A DNA stretch of 64,000 nt from Actinomadura macra NBRC 14102 (GCF_001552215.1 NZ_BCQT01000011.1:496001-560000); one strand, 5' to 3'; shown: positions 16,906-25,564, counted from the first letter of the stretch. Program-made: numbers and translations. Notes: a model not told the origin generated them from the letters alone.

Positions 16906-17766
16906 TCAGGCGGGTTCGGCCGTGTCCCGTGGGCGGACGACGGCGACGGGGCAGCGGGCATGGTGGATCGCGCCGTGGCTGACCGATCCGAGGGGGACGG
17001 CGCGACCACGGGAACCGACGACCACGAGGTCGGCGTTCGCGGAGGCCGAGACGAGCGCTTCGACGGGGTGGCCGATCACGACGTCCTCGACGGCCTTGAC
17101 ATCCGGGTGGCGCGACCGCCATGGCGCGAGGGCCGCGGCCAGATGGCCGCGGAAGGTGTCGCAGGCCGACGTCAGATCGACGCCGACCTCGACCGCGAGC
17201 ATCGCGGGCCGCCAGGCGTGCAGCACACGTAGCCGCGCCTCCCGGGCGTCCGCGGCGGCGAAGGCGTACCTGAGGGCGGGCCCCGGGTCCTCCGCCAGAT
17301 CCAGGCCGACCACGATCTCGCCCGCCGCGCCGTCGTCCCGGCCGCGGACGACGACGACCGCGCCCGGACAGTGCCCGGCCAGCCGCAGCCCCGTCGAGCC
17401 CAGCAGCAACTCGGTGAACCCGCCCCGCCCGCGATGGCCGATCACGACCTGCGCGGCGTCGTCGGCGTACTGCCGGAGCCCCTCCGCCACGTTCCGGGCA
17501 TGGACCAGCATGGTCTCGACCCGCAACTCGGGATGACGGCGCGACGCCAGGTCGCGGGCGCCGCGCAGAAGAGGGTTCCAGGACTCCGCCAGGGACCCGG
17601 GTGCGCCGGCGGCGTACTCGACGCCATGGGGGGCGGGCTCGACGACATGGAGCACGCGCAGTGAGCCACCATTCCGGGCGGCCTCGTCGGCCGCCCAGGC
17701 GATGGCGCGGTCGGACTGCCCGGAGCCGTCTGTCCCGACGATGATCGCCGTTCGTTTCGTGGACAT
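16906..17766 (-). CDS. Universal stress protein, tandem domains
   Basis: 286 residues. Domain 1 has a full ATP loop (GHRGRGGFTELLLGSTG). Domain 2 has a shortened loop, GSRGRAVPLGSVS, missing about four residues, so it may not bind nucleotide normally. ATG 17766 chosen with AAGGAGA five to six bases upstream; an adjacent ATG at 17769 is possible. Sits between the coiled-coil gene (17 bases) and the CBS-BON gene (26 bases). Confidence 0.92.
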   Translation of the reverse strand: MSTKRTAIIVGTDGSGQSDRAIAWAADEAARNGGSLRVLHVVEPAPHGVEYAAGAPGSLAESWNPLLRGARDLASRRHPELRVETMLVHARNVAEGLRQYADDAAQVVIGHRGRGGFTELLLGSTGLRLAGHCPGAVVVVRGRDDGAAGEIVVGLDLAEDPGPALRYAFAAADAREARLRVLHAWRPAMLAVEVGVDLTSACDTFRGHLAAALAPWRSRHPDVKAVEDVVIGHPVEALVSASANADLVVVGSRGRAVPLGSVSHGAIHHARCPVAVVRPRDTAEPA

Positions 17767-17783
17767 CATTTCTCCTTGGGGGG

Positions 17784-18002
17784 TCAGGAGGCCAGCGGCG
17801 GCAGGAGGAGCATTTCGTGCGCCCGCCGGGCCGCCGCCTTCGCGTCGCCGTCCGGCGTGTCCAGAGGGGTGCCTTCCAGCGCCGCGGCCAGGACACGGGA
17901 CGCCTCGGCGAGGGCGGCGATCTGCCGCTCCAGCACGGCGATTCGATGCTCCAGCTCCTGGACGGAGGGTTCTGCGGACGTGGGGATGATCTGCCTCGCC
18001 AT
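17784..18002 (-). CDS. Small coiled-coil protein
   Basis: 72 residues. Heptad-like leucine/alanine pattern over residues ~13-45 (VQELEHRIAVLERQIAALAE), then a short polar linker and an AARRAHEML helix. AAGGAGCTTCGCG lies before the ATG. First gene of the unit with the USP and CBS-BON genes. No family recognised; a scaffold or adaptor for the USP is possible but unproven. Confidence 0.75.
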   Translation of the reverse strand: MARQIIPTSAEPSVQELEHRIAVLERQIAALAEASRVLAAALEGTPLDTPDGDAKAAARRAHEMLLLPPLAS

Positions 18003-18069
18003 CGCGAAGCTCCTTCGCTTCGTCGTGCCGCCCGATGGCGGCCACGGTGTCGATTCCAGGGTCGGTCGA

Positions 18070-18138
18070 GCGCCGGCCGGTACCCAGGGACCTTCGTCCC
18101 GCGGGCGCGGTCGTTCGGCCCTGGGTACCGGCCGGCGC
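18070..18138. repeat. 20-base inverted repeat enclosing a DosR-like box
   Basis: Left arm 18070-18089 and right arm 18119-18138 are perfect reverse complements (GCGCCGGCCGGTACCCAGGG on the left). The 29-base interval starts within the operator GGGACCTTCGTCCC. Weaker complementarity (GTCGG/CCGAC) extends to 18061 and 18148. Sits in the divergent gap between the coiled-coil gene and the USP at 18242. Confidence 0.85.
18087..18100. promoter_or_regulatory. DosR-like box, consensus form
   Basis: GGGACCTTCGTCCC, 85 bases from the leftward start (18002) and 142 from the rightward USP start (18242). Its first three bases are part of the inverted-repeat arm. Confidence 0.8.
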
Positions 18139-18241
18139 CGGGGCCGACCATCGAAGGCGAAGTGACCAAGGAGGCACCGCGTCAGGCGCTCGCCCCGTGC
18201 GACACCGGACGGGATCGGTGCCCGGCCCCCCAGGAGCGAAC

Positions 18242-18703
18242 ATGACCGCCTGCCTGCTGCTCGTCGTCGACGACTCGCCCCCGGCGCTCGTCGCCGCCCG
18301 CTACACCATCGAACTGGCGCGCACACTTCATGCCAGGGTCAGGGTGGTGAACGTCGCTGCCGACGCCGTCCTCACCTCTCCGGGCGCCGGGGCACTCGAT
18401 CTCCCGGGCTCGGCGGGGCGACCCGACTCGGCCGACCACTCGGTACTCGGACACGTCGAACGCCTCGCCCACCTGGAGGAGGTGGAGGTGCAGGCGGTCC
18501 AGCTCACCGGAGACATCGCCCAGAGCGTTCTGGACGAGGCGCGCCGCGTCCGACCCGACCTGATCGTGCTCGGCCGCGCCGAGGATCCGGGGTCCGGCCT
18601 CCGAGCGGCGCTCAGCCCCTGGGCGGCGCGTGTGCTGGAGTCGGCCGAGCAGCCCGTCCTCATGGTCCCGCAGGAGTGGCGGCCCAGGGGGTCTCGGCCA
18701 TGA
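18242..18703 (+). CDS. Universal stress protein-like, single domain
   Basis: 153 residues. Starts LLLVVDDSPPALVAARYTIELAR, with DDS in place of the usual GxDGS, and ends VLGRAEDPGSGLRAALSPWAARVLESAEQPVLMV, where the loop glycines are partly kept. It is the most divergent USP of the window and may not bind ATP. CAGGAGCGAAC precedes the ATG. The SRPBCC gene follows after 50 bases. Confidence 0.82.
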   Translation: MTACLLLVVDDSPPALVAARYTIELARTLHARVRVVNVAADAVLTSPGAGALDLPGSAGRPDSADHSVLGHVERLAHLEEVEVQAVQLTGDIAQSVLDEARRVRPDLIVLGRAEDPGSGLRAALSPWAARVLESAEQPVLMVPQEWRPRGSRP

Positions 18704-18753
18704 CGCCCCCACGCCGTGCCCGGTCATGCCGGCCGTCCTTTGGAGGAGTTCTC

Positions 18754-19443
18754 ATGAACGTTCGGAGAATCGCGATCTGCGCCGTCGCCGCGGGCGCCTA
18801 CGCGGCACTGATCCGTCCTCGCCTGCTCCGCTGGGGCGCCACCGCGCAGGAGGCGGGCGCCTCGTACCCGGGTGACGACCTCGTCGAGCACGCGACAGGG
18901 CAGTCCACCATGGCCGCCTCTCTCCCGGCGCCCCCCGAGGACGTCTGGCCGTGGCTGGTCCAGATGGGATGCCAGCGGGCCGGATGGTACAGCTGGGACC
19001 GGCTCGACAACGGCGGACGGCCGAGCGCGGATCGCATCGTCCAGGAATGGCAGGATCTGAAGCTCGGCTCACGGGTCCCCACGGTGCCCAGCGGGGCCTT
19101 CTGGTTCACCGTCGCCGCCATCGACCCGCCCACGACGCTGGTGCTCCGGGCCGATCTGGAGCTTCCGTGCGGCAAGTGGTTCGATCCGCGCGGACCACGG
19201 CCCAAGGCGTACACCGATGGGATCTGGGCGTTCCATCTGCGGCCGCTGCCCGACGGCGGGACCCGGCTGATCGTCCGGACCCGTGGCCGGGGAAGGCCCG
19301 CCGCGGTCGATCGGCTCATCGCGTGGTCGTTCGGTGAGGCCGCGCATTTCATCATGCAGCACCGGCAGTTCCGCAACCTCCGGCGGCGCGTCGGCCGCGC
19401 TCAGGCAGGTGACGTCGGCTCGTCGGCCAGTGCCACAGGATGA
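18754..19443 (+). CDS. Membrane-anchored SRPBCC-fold protein
   Basis: 229 residues. One N-terminal hydrophobic helix (residues ~5-22) then a START/SRPBCC-type domain: AASLPAPPEDVWPWLVQMG, AGWYSWDRLDNGG, FTVAAIDPPTTLVLR, GTRLIVRTRGRG. Such domains bind hydrophobic ligands; the ligand is unknown. TTGGAGGAGTTCTC gives a strong ribosome site. Probably second gene after the single-domain USP and ended by the hairpin at 19457. Confidence 0.8.
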   Translation: MNVRRIAICAVAAGAYAALIRPRLLRWGATAQEAGASYPGDDLVEHATGQSTMAASLPAPPEDVWPWLVQMGCQRAGWYSWDRLDNGGRPSADRIVQEWQDLKLGSRVPTVPSGAFWFTVAAIDPPTTLVLRADLELPCGKWFDPRGPRPKAYTDGIWAFHLRPLPDGGTRLIVRTRGRGRPAAVDRLIAWSFGEAAHFIMQHRQFRNLRRRVGRAQAGDVGSSASATG

Positions 19444-19456
19444 GGGAGTCACAGAG

Positions 19457-19493
19457 CCGCCCGCTCACATCCTCTGAGGATGTGAGCGGGCGG
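19457..19493. terminator. Strong rho-independent terminator
   Basis: 18-base perfect arms (19457-19474 and 19476-19493, CCGCCCGCTCACATCCTC and its complement) around one base, followed by TTTC. Separates the convergent SRPBCC and site-2 protease genes; the gap to 19634 has no other feature. Confidence 0.9.
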
Positions 19494-19634
19494 TTTCGTG
19501 CGGGTGGTTTCGTGGGGGATGGCGTCCGCTGGGTGAGAGCCGTTCTGCTTGTCGAATCCGGCGAGCCGACCTCGGCCAGCTGCGGGCAGTGCGAGTGCCG
19601 GCGTGCTGGCCGCGGTCGGCTCGTTCCTCGGACG

Positions 19635-20774
19635 TCAGGCGGTGGCGGTGGCGGCCTTCCGTAGCCGGCCACGCTGGAGCAGCCGTTCGACGTCGCCGGT
19701 GGTGACCGTGCCGATCACGTGGTGATCGGCCGTCACGACCGCGATGAGATCGCCCACCGCGGGTCCCTTGGCGAGGAGGGGAAGGGCGGGCTCGTCGGGC
19801 CGGACGACCCGGTCCGGGTCCAACCGGGTGGCGATGTCCCCGAGCGGTGCGCCGGCCTGAGCGGCGGGCACGTGGGCCAGCCGTTCCAAGGTCACGGCGC
19901 CGACCGGGTCGCCGGCGACGTCGATCACGGGGAAGGCCGACTGGCGTGAGCGCAGTGCGACGGTCTCGATGAACGCGCCGACGGGCTGCCAGGTCCAGCC
20001 CCGATCGGGATCGGGCGTCATGATGTCGCGGACGGGCGTCACCCCGGCGGCCTCGCGTACCGTCGTCCACCGGTCCTCGGCCTTGGCCGAGCTGGTGATG
20101 AACCATCCGATCAGCATGAGCCACAGGCCGTTGACCCAGCCGGCCAGCAGCAGGAACGCCAGACCGACTCCGATCATGGTGCTTCCCAGGACCAGGCCCG
20201 CACGGTCGGCGGTGTGGGCGGCGCCGTCCTGATCGCCGCGCCTGCGCCACAGCAGCGCGCGAAGGATCCGGCCACCGTCCAGCGGCGCCCCGGGCAGCAG
20301 ATTGAACAATGCGACGGATGCGTTGGTGACGACGAGCCAGGTGAGGGACATGGTGACGAGTGGCGGTGCGCCCAGCGCGGCCGCCCCCATCCATGTGCCG
20401 CCGAATACCGCGGCCGCGGCGGCGCTGGTGAGCGGGCCGACGCCCGCGATGTGCAGGTCCGCGGTGGCATGCGGCGGTTCCCCGTCCAGCTCGGCCACGC
20501 CCCCCAGCATCCAGAGCGTGATCGACTTCACGGGTACGCCGTAGTGCCGGGCGACCAGGGCGTGGGCGAGCTCGTGCGCGAGCAGGCTGGCGAAGAACAA
20601 GATGGCCACGAGTAGTCCCGCCGCCCAGCGGGCCACGGCGGTCGCCCCGGGATCGGCCTCGGGAAGGCTCGACTGGGCGAGAAGATCGGCCACCAGCACG
20701 AGCATGACGAGCACGGACCAGTTCACCCCGACCGGGATGCCCTTCACAGCACCGAACTTCAACGTCTGTTTCAT
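19635..20774 (-). CDS. Site-2 protease (M50) with tandem CBS domains
   Basis: 379 residues. Zinc motif LLAHELAHALVARHYG near residue 65 and the second metal motif NLLPGAPLDGGRILRAL near 150, in ~6 membrane helices; residues ~235-375 are a CBS pair (VRDIMTPDPDRGW..., VVTADHHVIGTVTTGDVERLL). This is the Rv2625c/Rip3-type intramembrane protease, DosR-regulated in mycobacteria. It likely cleaves membrane anti-sigma or other regulators, with CBS domains sensing nucleotides. Start MKQTLKFG at 20774 has AGGAGGTTCCG upstream. Confidence 0.92.
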   Translation of the reverse strand: MKQTLKFGAVKGIPVGVNWSVLVMLVLVADLLAQSSLPEADPGATAVARWAAGLLVAILFFASLLAHELAHALVARHYGVPVKSITLWMLGGVAELDGEPPHATADLHIAGVGPLTSAAAAAVFGGTWMGAAALGAPPLVTMSLTWLVVTNASVALFNLLPGAPLDGGRILRALLWRRRGDQDGAAHTADRAGLVLGSTMIGVGLAFLLLAGWVNGLWLMLIGWFITSSAKAEDRWTTVREAAGVTPVRDIMTPDPDRGWTWQPVGAFIETVALRSRQSAFPVIDVAGDPVGAVTLERLAHVPAAQAGAPLGDIATRLDPDRVVRPDEPALPLLAKGPAVGDLIAVVTADHHVIGTVTTGDVERLLQRGRLRKAATATA

Positions 20775-20849
20775 CGGAACCTCCTGGTTGCTGCTTCCAG
20801 CCTGAGGCCGGGAAGACAAGGCAGGTAGGGCCGATGCGCCCCTGCAATC

Positions 20850-20863
20850 GGGACTTTGGGCTG
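20850..20863. promoter_or_regulatory. DosR-like box upstream of the site-2 protease
   Basis: GGGACTTTGGGCTG, 76 bases before the leftward start. First half matches the mycobacterial GGGACTT form exactly; second half is imperfect. Confidence 0.6.
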
Positions 20864-21052
20864 TGGGAGGTGGCGTCCGAGAGCGAGCGAGAACATGCCT
20901 GCGGCTCCTCGTCCCGCTGTGGGGGATCCGCGCCGTCGAATATGCCGCTCACAAGACGCCTATTCCAGTCAGAGAGGCGTCGTGGTGATCATGTCATCGT
21001 CCCGCCGCCGGCCCTCGGAGTTCGTTTCACAGACTCTGGGAGGGCGCGCTGA

Positions 21053-21523
21053 TCACGGCCTGCCGCGTCGATTGGGAGGGGTGTTCCGTCCGGGGCGAAG
21101 GCCAAGGCTCGCACGTCCCTCCTGCGTCGCGATCTGCAGGAGCATTGCCGAAAGGAGGCTGTCGAACCAGCCGAGCGCACCGGCGTAGGCCACGCGGACG
21201 TCGTCCGCGGTCGGGTTCTCACCGAGCGGCGGAATCAGGCGGCGCAGCTCGTCGGCGAGCGGCGGAGACACGCATCGGGTCGCGTCCTCCCGGATGCGTC
21301 CGAGGATCCGGGCGGCGCGGAGCACGCCCGCGTGGGTGACGGCTCCCGCGTGCAGTTCCGCGTTCACCGCGGTCAGGAGCTTCCAGATCCGCATCAGACG
21401 CGCGGGCTCGGTGACCCGGTGACCACGACCCGACTCTCCGGATTCGCCGATCAGGACGGTGATGTGCGGCGGAGGCTGTGCCGTGACCCGCCTGTTCTCG
21501 TCTTCCCTCAGCCGACCGGTCAT
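21053..21523 (-). CDS. Bpa-like proteasome activator family protein lacking the C-terminal gate-opening motif
   Basis: 156 residues. Residues ~38-140 match the bacterial proteasome activator (DUF2587): TEPARLMRIWKLLTAV, LADELRRLIPPLGENPTADDVRVAYAGALGWFDSLLSAM, compared with the known LREELDRLTLPF and LRIAQAQLVGWLEGLF of Bpa. The canonical GQYL tail, which docks in the 20S proteasome, is absent; the protein ends RNTPPNRRGRP. Start at 21523 chosen for GAGAGGGG upstream. It could be a decoy, regulator or non-proteasomal paralogue. A weak box lies 119 bases upstream. Confidence 0.75.
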   Translation of the reverse strand: MTGRLREDENRRVTAQPPPHITVLIGESGESGRGHRVTEPARLMRIWKLLTAVNAELHAGAVTHAGVLRAARILGRIREDATRCVSPPLADELRRLIPPLGENPTADDVRVAYAGALGWFDSLLSAMLLQIATQEGRASLGLRPGRNTPPNRRGRP

Positions 21524-22026
21524 GATGTCCCCTCTCACCGCGATGAGCGCTCGGAGATCTCGGTCGCTTGCACTTGTTCTCCGGATAGCGTCACTCTCCG
21601 GATGCCGCTTTCATCGTCCCGCCCGCCTCCCCCGAATCCCAGGGACGAATGGCCCCCGATGGCATGACATTCGTCCGTCACCATCGGGTGAGCGGCCGCG
21701 AGCCGCCGGTACCCGTCGTCGTGAGGTACGTGAGGCGCACCTCTGCCGTGCACACTGCCCACCATGTGGTCCCATCCCAGTTCGGAGGGAACACTGTTTC
21801 ATGACGAAGGCTGGTCATAATTTCGTAAAGCCGCGTGCATGTGGCCGTGATAGGGCCGTGAACATGGCGCACTCTGCCCGGTGATACGGAGTCGATGCCT
21901 ACGCGGCGTAACAGAGCATGGGATCCCGAATCGGACATTGTAGACGTAAAGTATCCGCGTCGGACGGTTATCGGAGCCCGGTGGCGGGCTCTGCGGACTT
22001 GGCTCGGAAGGGCGAAGGGATGGCCG
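21524..22026. other. 503-base divergent gap between Bpa-like gene and devS
   Basis: Contains the weak box at 21642, then a more AT-rich stretch (about 21790-21960) with promoter-like TTGTAG...AAGTAT at ~21938-21955 that could drive devS. A 27-codon frame from ATG 21801 is not convincing. No RNA gene is evident. Confidence 0.5.
21642..21655. promoter_or_regulatory. Weak DosR-like box upstream of Bpa-like gene
   Basis: GGGACGAATGGCCC: 5-4-5 spacing with non-consensus centre GAAT. Confidence 0.45.
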
Positions 22027-23802
22027 ATGGGCAGGACCGGTTCGAACGCACCAGGCGACCAGGGCGGGCGGGATGTACCGCGCTTGGGCCTCCCCCAACT
22101 CCAGTTGGACGACCTGCTCGGGGAACTCCAGACGAGATTGACGACCGTGCGCACCACCCGGGACCGCGTCCACGCGCTACTGGAAGCCGTCGTCTCCATC
22201 GGCACCGATCTGGACCTCGACACCGTGCTGCGGCGCATCGTCGAGGCGGCCACCGCACTGGTGGACGCGCGCTACGGGGCCCTGGGGGTGATCGACGAGA
22301 GCGGCGACCATCTCGTCCGGTTCATCACGGCCGGGATGACCGATGACCAGATCGCCGAGATCGGTTCCTGGCCGCACGGCGAGGGCATCCTGGGACTCCT
22401 GATCAAGAAGCCGCAGGCGCTGCGGCTCACCGACCTCTCCTCGCACCAGGACTCGGTCGGCTTTCCAGCGGGTCATCCGCCGATGCGCTCCTTCCTCGGC
22501 GTGCCGGTACGGGTGCGTGACGAGGTGTACGGAAACCTCTATCTCACCGAGAAGGCGGGCGGCGGCGCCTTCGAGGACGACGATCAGGCCGTCGTCACCG
22601 CCCTCGCGACCGCCGCGGGCATCGCGGTCGACAACGCCCGGCTGTTCCAGGAGACCCGGCGCCGCGAGATCTGGCTCGGAGCCTCGGCCGAGATCTCCAA
22701 CTCCCTGCTCTCCGGGGCACCGGGCTCCGAGGTGATCGAGCTGATCGCCCAGCATGCCCGGGACATCGGCGGGGCGTCGAGCGCTTTGATCATGATCGCG
22801 GAGGACGGGGAACTGGTGACCGCGGCGGCGGTGGGCGATCACCACGAGGCGTACCGGGCGCTGCGCCTGCCGGTCGGGGAGAACGCCACGGGGGCGGGCG
22901 CGGGGTCGTCCGCCGCGCGGGTCTTCCGCAGCGGCCGCTCGGCGCTGGTGGGCGACGCCCGGGCCGAAGCCCGCAACGCCGGCGTACCCGAGGAGGTACC
23001 GGCCGGGGCGGCGCTCCTGGTGCCGCTGGGACGCGACGACGCCGCCCGCGGAGTGCTCATGGTGATCAATCCGCCGGGCGAGGCGCCGTTCACCACCGCC
23101 ACGCTCGACCTGCTCGAACCGTATGCCGCCCAGGCCGCCGTGGCGCTGGAATTGGCCGATCGGCGCCGTGACGCCGATCGCCTGTTCATGCTCGAAGACC
23201 GTGATCGGATCGCTCGGGATCTGCATGACACCGTCATCCAGCGGCTCTTCGCCACGGGCATCACCTTGACCGGCGCTTGCAAGATCATAGAGAAGCCGGG
23301 CGTGGCACACCGGGTCGGGCAGGCGATTCAGGAGATCGACGACGTCATCCGGCAGATCCGTTCCTCGATCTTCGCTCTCCAGGCCACCGCCGATGAGCGG
23401 CCCGCATTGCGCGGCAGGGTCCACGAGGTCGTCGACGCCGCTGCCCAGAGCCTCGGTTTCGCCCCGGCGGTGAAGGTGGACGGGCTGGTGGACACGGCCG
23501 TCGAGGAGGAGGTGGGCGAGCATCTGCTCGCGGTCCTGCGCGAGGCGCTGTCGAACGTCGCCCGGCACGCCCGAGTCCGCCAGGTCCGCGTCGCCATCGG
23601 CGTTCGGGCCGGCGGCGGCGAACACCTGCTGACCCTACGGGTCGAGGACGACGGGGTGGGCTTGCCCAGCGGAGGCCGCCGCAGCGGCCTGGCGAACATC
23701 GCGGACCGCGCCCGGCGGCTGGGCGGGGCGTTCGAGACGGGGTGCCCGGACACGGGCGGAACCGTCCTGGAATGGCGGGTGCCAGCGGGGCTCTCCCGCT
23801 GA
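22027..23802 (+). CDS. devS: DevS/DosT-like heme GAF sensor histidine kinase
   Basis: 591 residues: GAF 1 (~60-205), GAF 2 (~225-375), dimerisation/phosphoacceptor segment with His400 in RDRIARDLHDTVIQRLF, and a C-terminal ATPase domain (EDDGVGLPSGGRRSGL). In GAF 1 the segment SVGFPAGHPPMRSFLGVPV places His150 where DevS His149 binds heme, and the match of numbering supports the ATG at 22027 (AAGGGATGGCCG upstream) over an in-frame ATG at 21895. Expected to sense O2/NO/CO or redox and phosphorylate DevR. No box lies directly upstream, so expression may be constitutive. Confidence 0.93.
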   Translation: MGRTGSNAPGDQGGRDVPRLGLPQLQLDDLLGELQTRLTTVRTTRDRVHALLEAVVSIGTDLDLDTVLRRIVEAATALVDARYGALGVIDESGDHLVRFITAGMTDDQIAEIGSWPHGEGILGLLIKKPQALRLTDLSSHQDSVGFPAGHPPMRSFLGVPVRVRDEVYGNLYLTEKAGGGAFEDDDQAVVTALATAAGIAVDNARLFQETRRREIWLGASAEISNSLLSGAPGSEVIELIAQHARDIGGASSALIMIAEDGELVTAAAVGDHHEAYRALRLPVGENATGAGAGSSAARVFRSGRSALVGDARAEARNAGVPEEVPAGAALLVPLGRDDAARGVLMVINPPGEAPFTTATLDLLEPYAAQAAVALELADRRRDADRLFMLEDRDRIARDLHDTVIQRLFATGITLTGACKIIEKPGVAHRVGQAIQEIDDVIRQIRSSIFALQATADERPALRGRVHEVVDAAAQSLGFAPAVKVDGLVDTAVEEEVGEHLLAVLREALSNVARHARVRQVRVAIGVRAGGGEHLLTLRVEDDGVGLPSGGRRSGLANIADRARRLGGAFETGCPDTGGTVLEWRVPAGLSR

Positions 23803-23829
23803 CACCCGCGGCCGGTCTCAGGGTGTCAG
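23799..23829. terminator. Hairpin spanning convergent gene ends
   Basis: Nine-base arms CTGACACCC / GGGTGTCAG with a 13-base loop that includes the stop codons of both devS and the deacetylase gene. Confidence 0.5.
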
Positions 23830-25404
23830 GGCGTCAAGGGTGGTGAAGGAGTAGCCGTTGGCGCGGAGCCCTTGGATGATCTGGGGGAGGGCGTCGGCGT
23901 CGAGGGTGGTGTGGTCGTCGGGGTTGGCCCCGACGTGCATGAGGACGATCATGCCGGGGCTGGCCGCGGCCAGAACACGCGCCGTGACCTTCGCGGCCGT
24001 CTGGCCGCCGGAGGTGCCCTGCCAGCCGAGGGAGTCGACGCTCCAGCCGACCGGGACATGGCCCAGTCCGTTGACCAGGGTGATGTCCGAAGCGGTATAG
24101 GCGCCGTAGGGGAAGCGGAAGAGAGCGCGCGTCTCGGCGCCGTTGGTGTTGAAGATCGCGGTACGCGCGTCGGTGACCTGGGTGCGGGCGGCGGCATCGC
24201 TGATCTTGGTGAAGTCGGGGTGGGTGTTGCTGTGGTTGCCGATGCGGAAGCCCGAGCCGGCCAGGAGGTTCGAGTAGACGGGGAACCCGCGGACGAAGTC
24301 ACCGACCAGGAAGAAGGTCGCGGGCACGTTCTCGCGCTGGAGGGTGGCGCGGATCGAGGACACGCCGGCGGCGTCCCAGGCCCCGTCGAAGGTCAGCGCG
24401 GCCACCTTGGCGGTGGTGGGGATCCGGGTGACGTTCTTGCCGCGCAGCGAGGACGGCACGCCGGGGGGCGGGCCCGGCACCCAGGCGCGCTGGTCGGTCG
24501 TCCACGTGGTGCCGGTGACCGTCCGGCTCCAGAACGCCGCGTCGCGACCGCGGCCGACGACCACGGTCTTACCTCCGGCGTACGAGGCGCCCGGGCCGTC
24601 CACGTACAGGCCGCCCATGATCTGCCAGTCGCCCCAGGAACCGGTGAAGATACGAACACGCAGCCGGTGGGTGCTGGCATTGCGGACGAACACCCACGTT
24701 CGGCCGGTAGCGGCATCGGCGGCGATCCCCGGCGCGCTGTAGGTGCTCTCGCCCAGTGACGTCCAGTCCGACCAGGCCGTACCCGTCCGGGTTCGAGTCC
24801 ACACCGCGTGGTCGCGGCCGGTGACGACCACGCGGACGGCATCGGTCCCCGTGACGGCCACGGCGGGCGCGCTGTCGGCCGTCACGTCGAGGTCCGTCCA
24901 GGAGCCCCAGCCGGTCGCGGGAGTGTAGGTCTTCGTCCGCAGCCGGTCGGCGGCGTCGCGGACGAACACCTCGACCCGTCCGTCGGGATGTCCGGCCGCC
25001 GCGGGCGGTGCGGTGATGACCAGGTCATCGACCTTGGTCCACGGTTGCCAGGTGCCGTTCACGCGGACCCGCTCCCATAGGCGCCCGTCCACGCCGCGGC
25101 CGAACACGTGTGGGGAACCGGCGGCGAACGTGACCGCTGGACCGCCCACCAGGCGCCCGTTCAGATTGAGCGGCTCGGCCCATACACCGCCGACCAGTCG
25201 GCGGTAAGACACGGTGGACTTCGAGGTCCGGTAGGCGACGTCGAAGCCCTTGCCGTCGGGCCATCCGGCCACGCCGGGCGTCGAGGTCGGGACGTCGGCC
25301 GCCGCCGTCCGGGCCGCGGCGGCGGGAGGGGCGGCCAGCGCCGGCCCGGTCGCCAGGGCGGCGGGGAGCAGCACGGCGGTGGAGAGCGCAATAAGGGATC
25401 GCAT
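23818..25404 (-). CDS. Secreted polysaccharide deacetylase with N-terminal beta-propeller repeats
   Basis: 528 residues. Signal peptide (LIALSTAVLLPAALATGPALA). Residues ~45-320 are PLL/DUF346-like repeats of ~45 residues (GRGVDGRLWERV, VRDAADRLRTKTY, GRDHAVWTRTRT, GRGRDAAFWSRTV), probably a lectin-like propeller. Residues ~335-528 form a NodB domain: LTFDGAWD, HSNTH metal motif, RFPYGAY, WSVDSLGW and VLMH. It likely deacetylates cell-wall or extracellular glycans. The TFDD motif is TFDG, a variation worth noting. The ribosome site is weak. The same repeat type forms the whole protein at 40498-41505. Confidence 0.88.
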   Translation of the reverse strand: MRSLIALSTAVLLPAALATGPALAAPPAAAARTAAADVPTSTPGVAGWPDGKGFDVAYRTSKSTVSYRRLVGGVWAEPLNLNGRLVGGPAVTFAAGSPHVFGRGVDGRLWERVRVNGTWQPWTKVDDLVITAPPAAAGHPDGRVEVFVRDAADRLRTKTYTPATGWGSWTDLDVTADSAPAVAVTGTDAVRVVVTGRDHAVWTRTRTGTAWSDWTSLGESTYSAPGIAADAATGRTWVFVRNASTHRLRVRIFTGSWGDWQIMGGLYVDGPGASYAGGKTVVVGRGRDAAFWSRTVTGTTWTTDQRAWVPGPPPGVPSSLRGKNVTRIPTTAKVAALTFDGAWDAAGVSSIRATLQRENVPATFFLVGDFVRGFPVYSNLLAGSGFRIGNHSNTHPDFTKISDAAARTQVTDARTAIFNTNGAETRALFRFPYGAYTASDITLVNGLGHVPVGWSVDSLGWQGTSGGQTAAKVTARVLAAASPGMIVLMHVGANPDDHTTLDADALPQIIQGLRANGYSFTTLDALTP

Positions 25405-25466
25405 CGAGGGGACACCGTCCTTTGGTGGGGATCCTCAGCATCGGCCCGCCGCCCGGCCGGCGGCAG

Positions 25467-25480
25467 TGGACCAAGGTCCC
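25467..25480. promoter_or_regulatory. DosR-like box for the deacetylase
   Basis: TGGACCAAGGTCCC, 63 bases before the leftward start at 25404. Confidence 0.75.
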
Positions 25481-25564
25481 CGGGCCGCGGGCCGAACGGC
25501 ACCGGGCCGGCCACCGCCCTGCCACGGGGCACCCGCTTCCGGGGCCCAAAGGCGGCGGGAGAGG

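Noticed and set aside
16187..18169. Long frame that appears to fuse the CBS-BON protein to upstream sequence
   Set aside because: The upstream part is an out-of-frame reading of the USP gene; GGAGAGTC before ATG 16879 marks the real start.
21801..21884. 27-codon ORF before devS
   Set aside because: Weak ribosome site spacing, no coupling to the next gene and no recognisable sequence.
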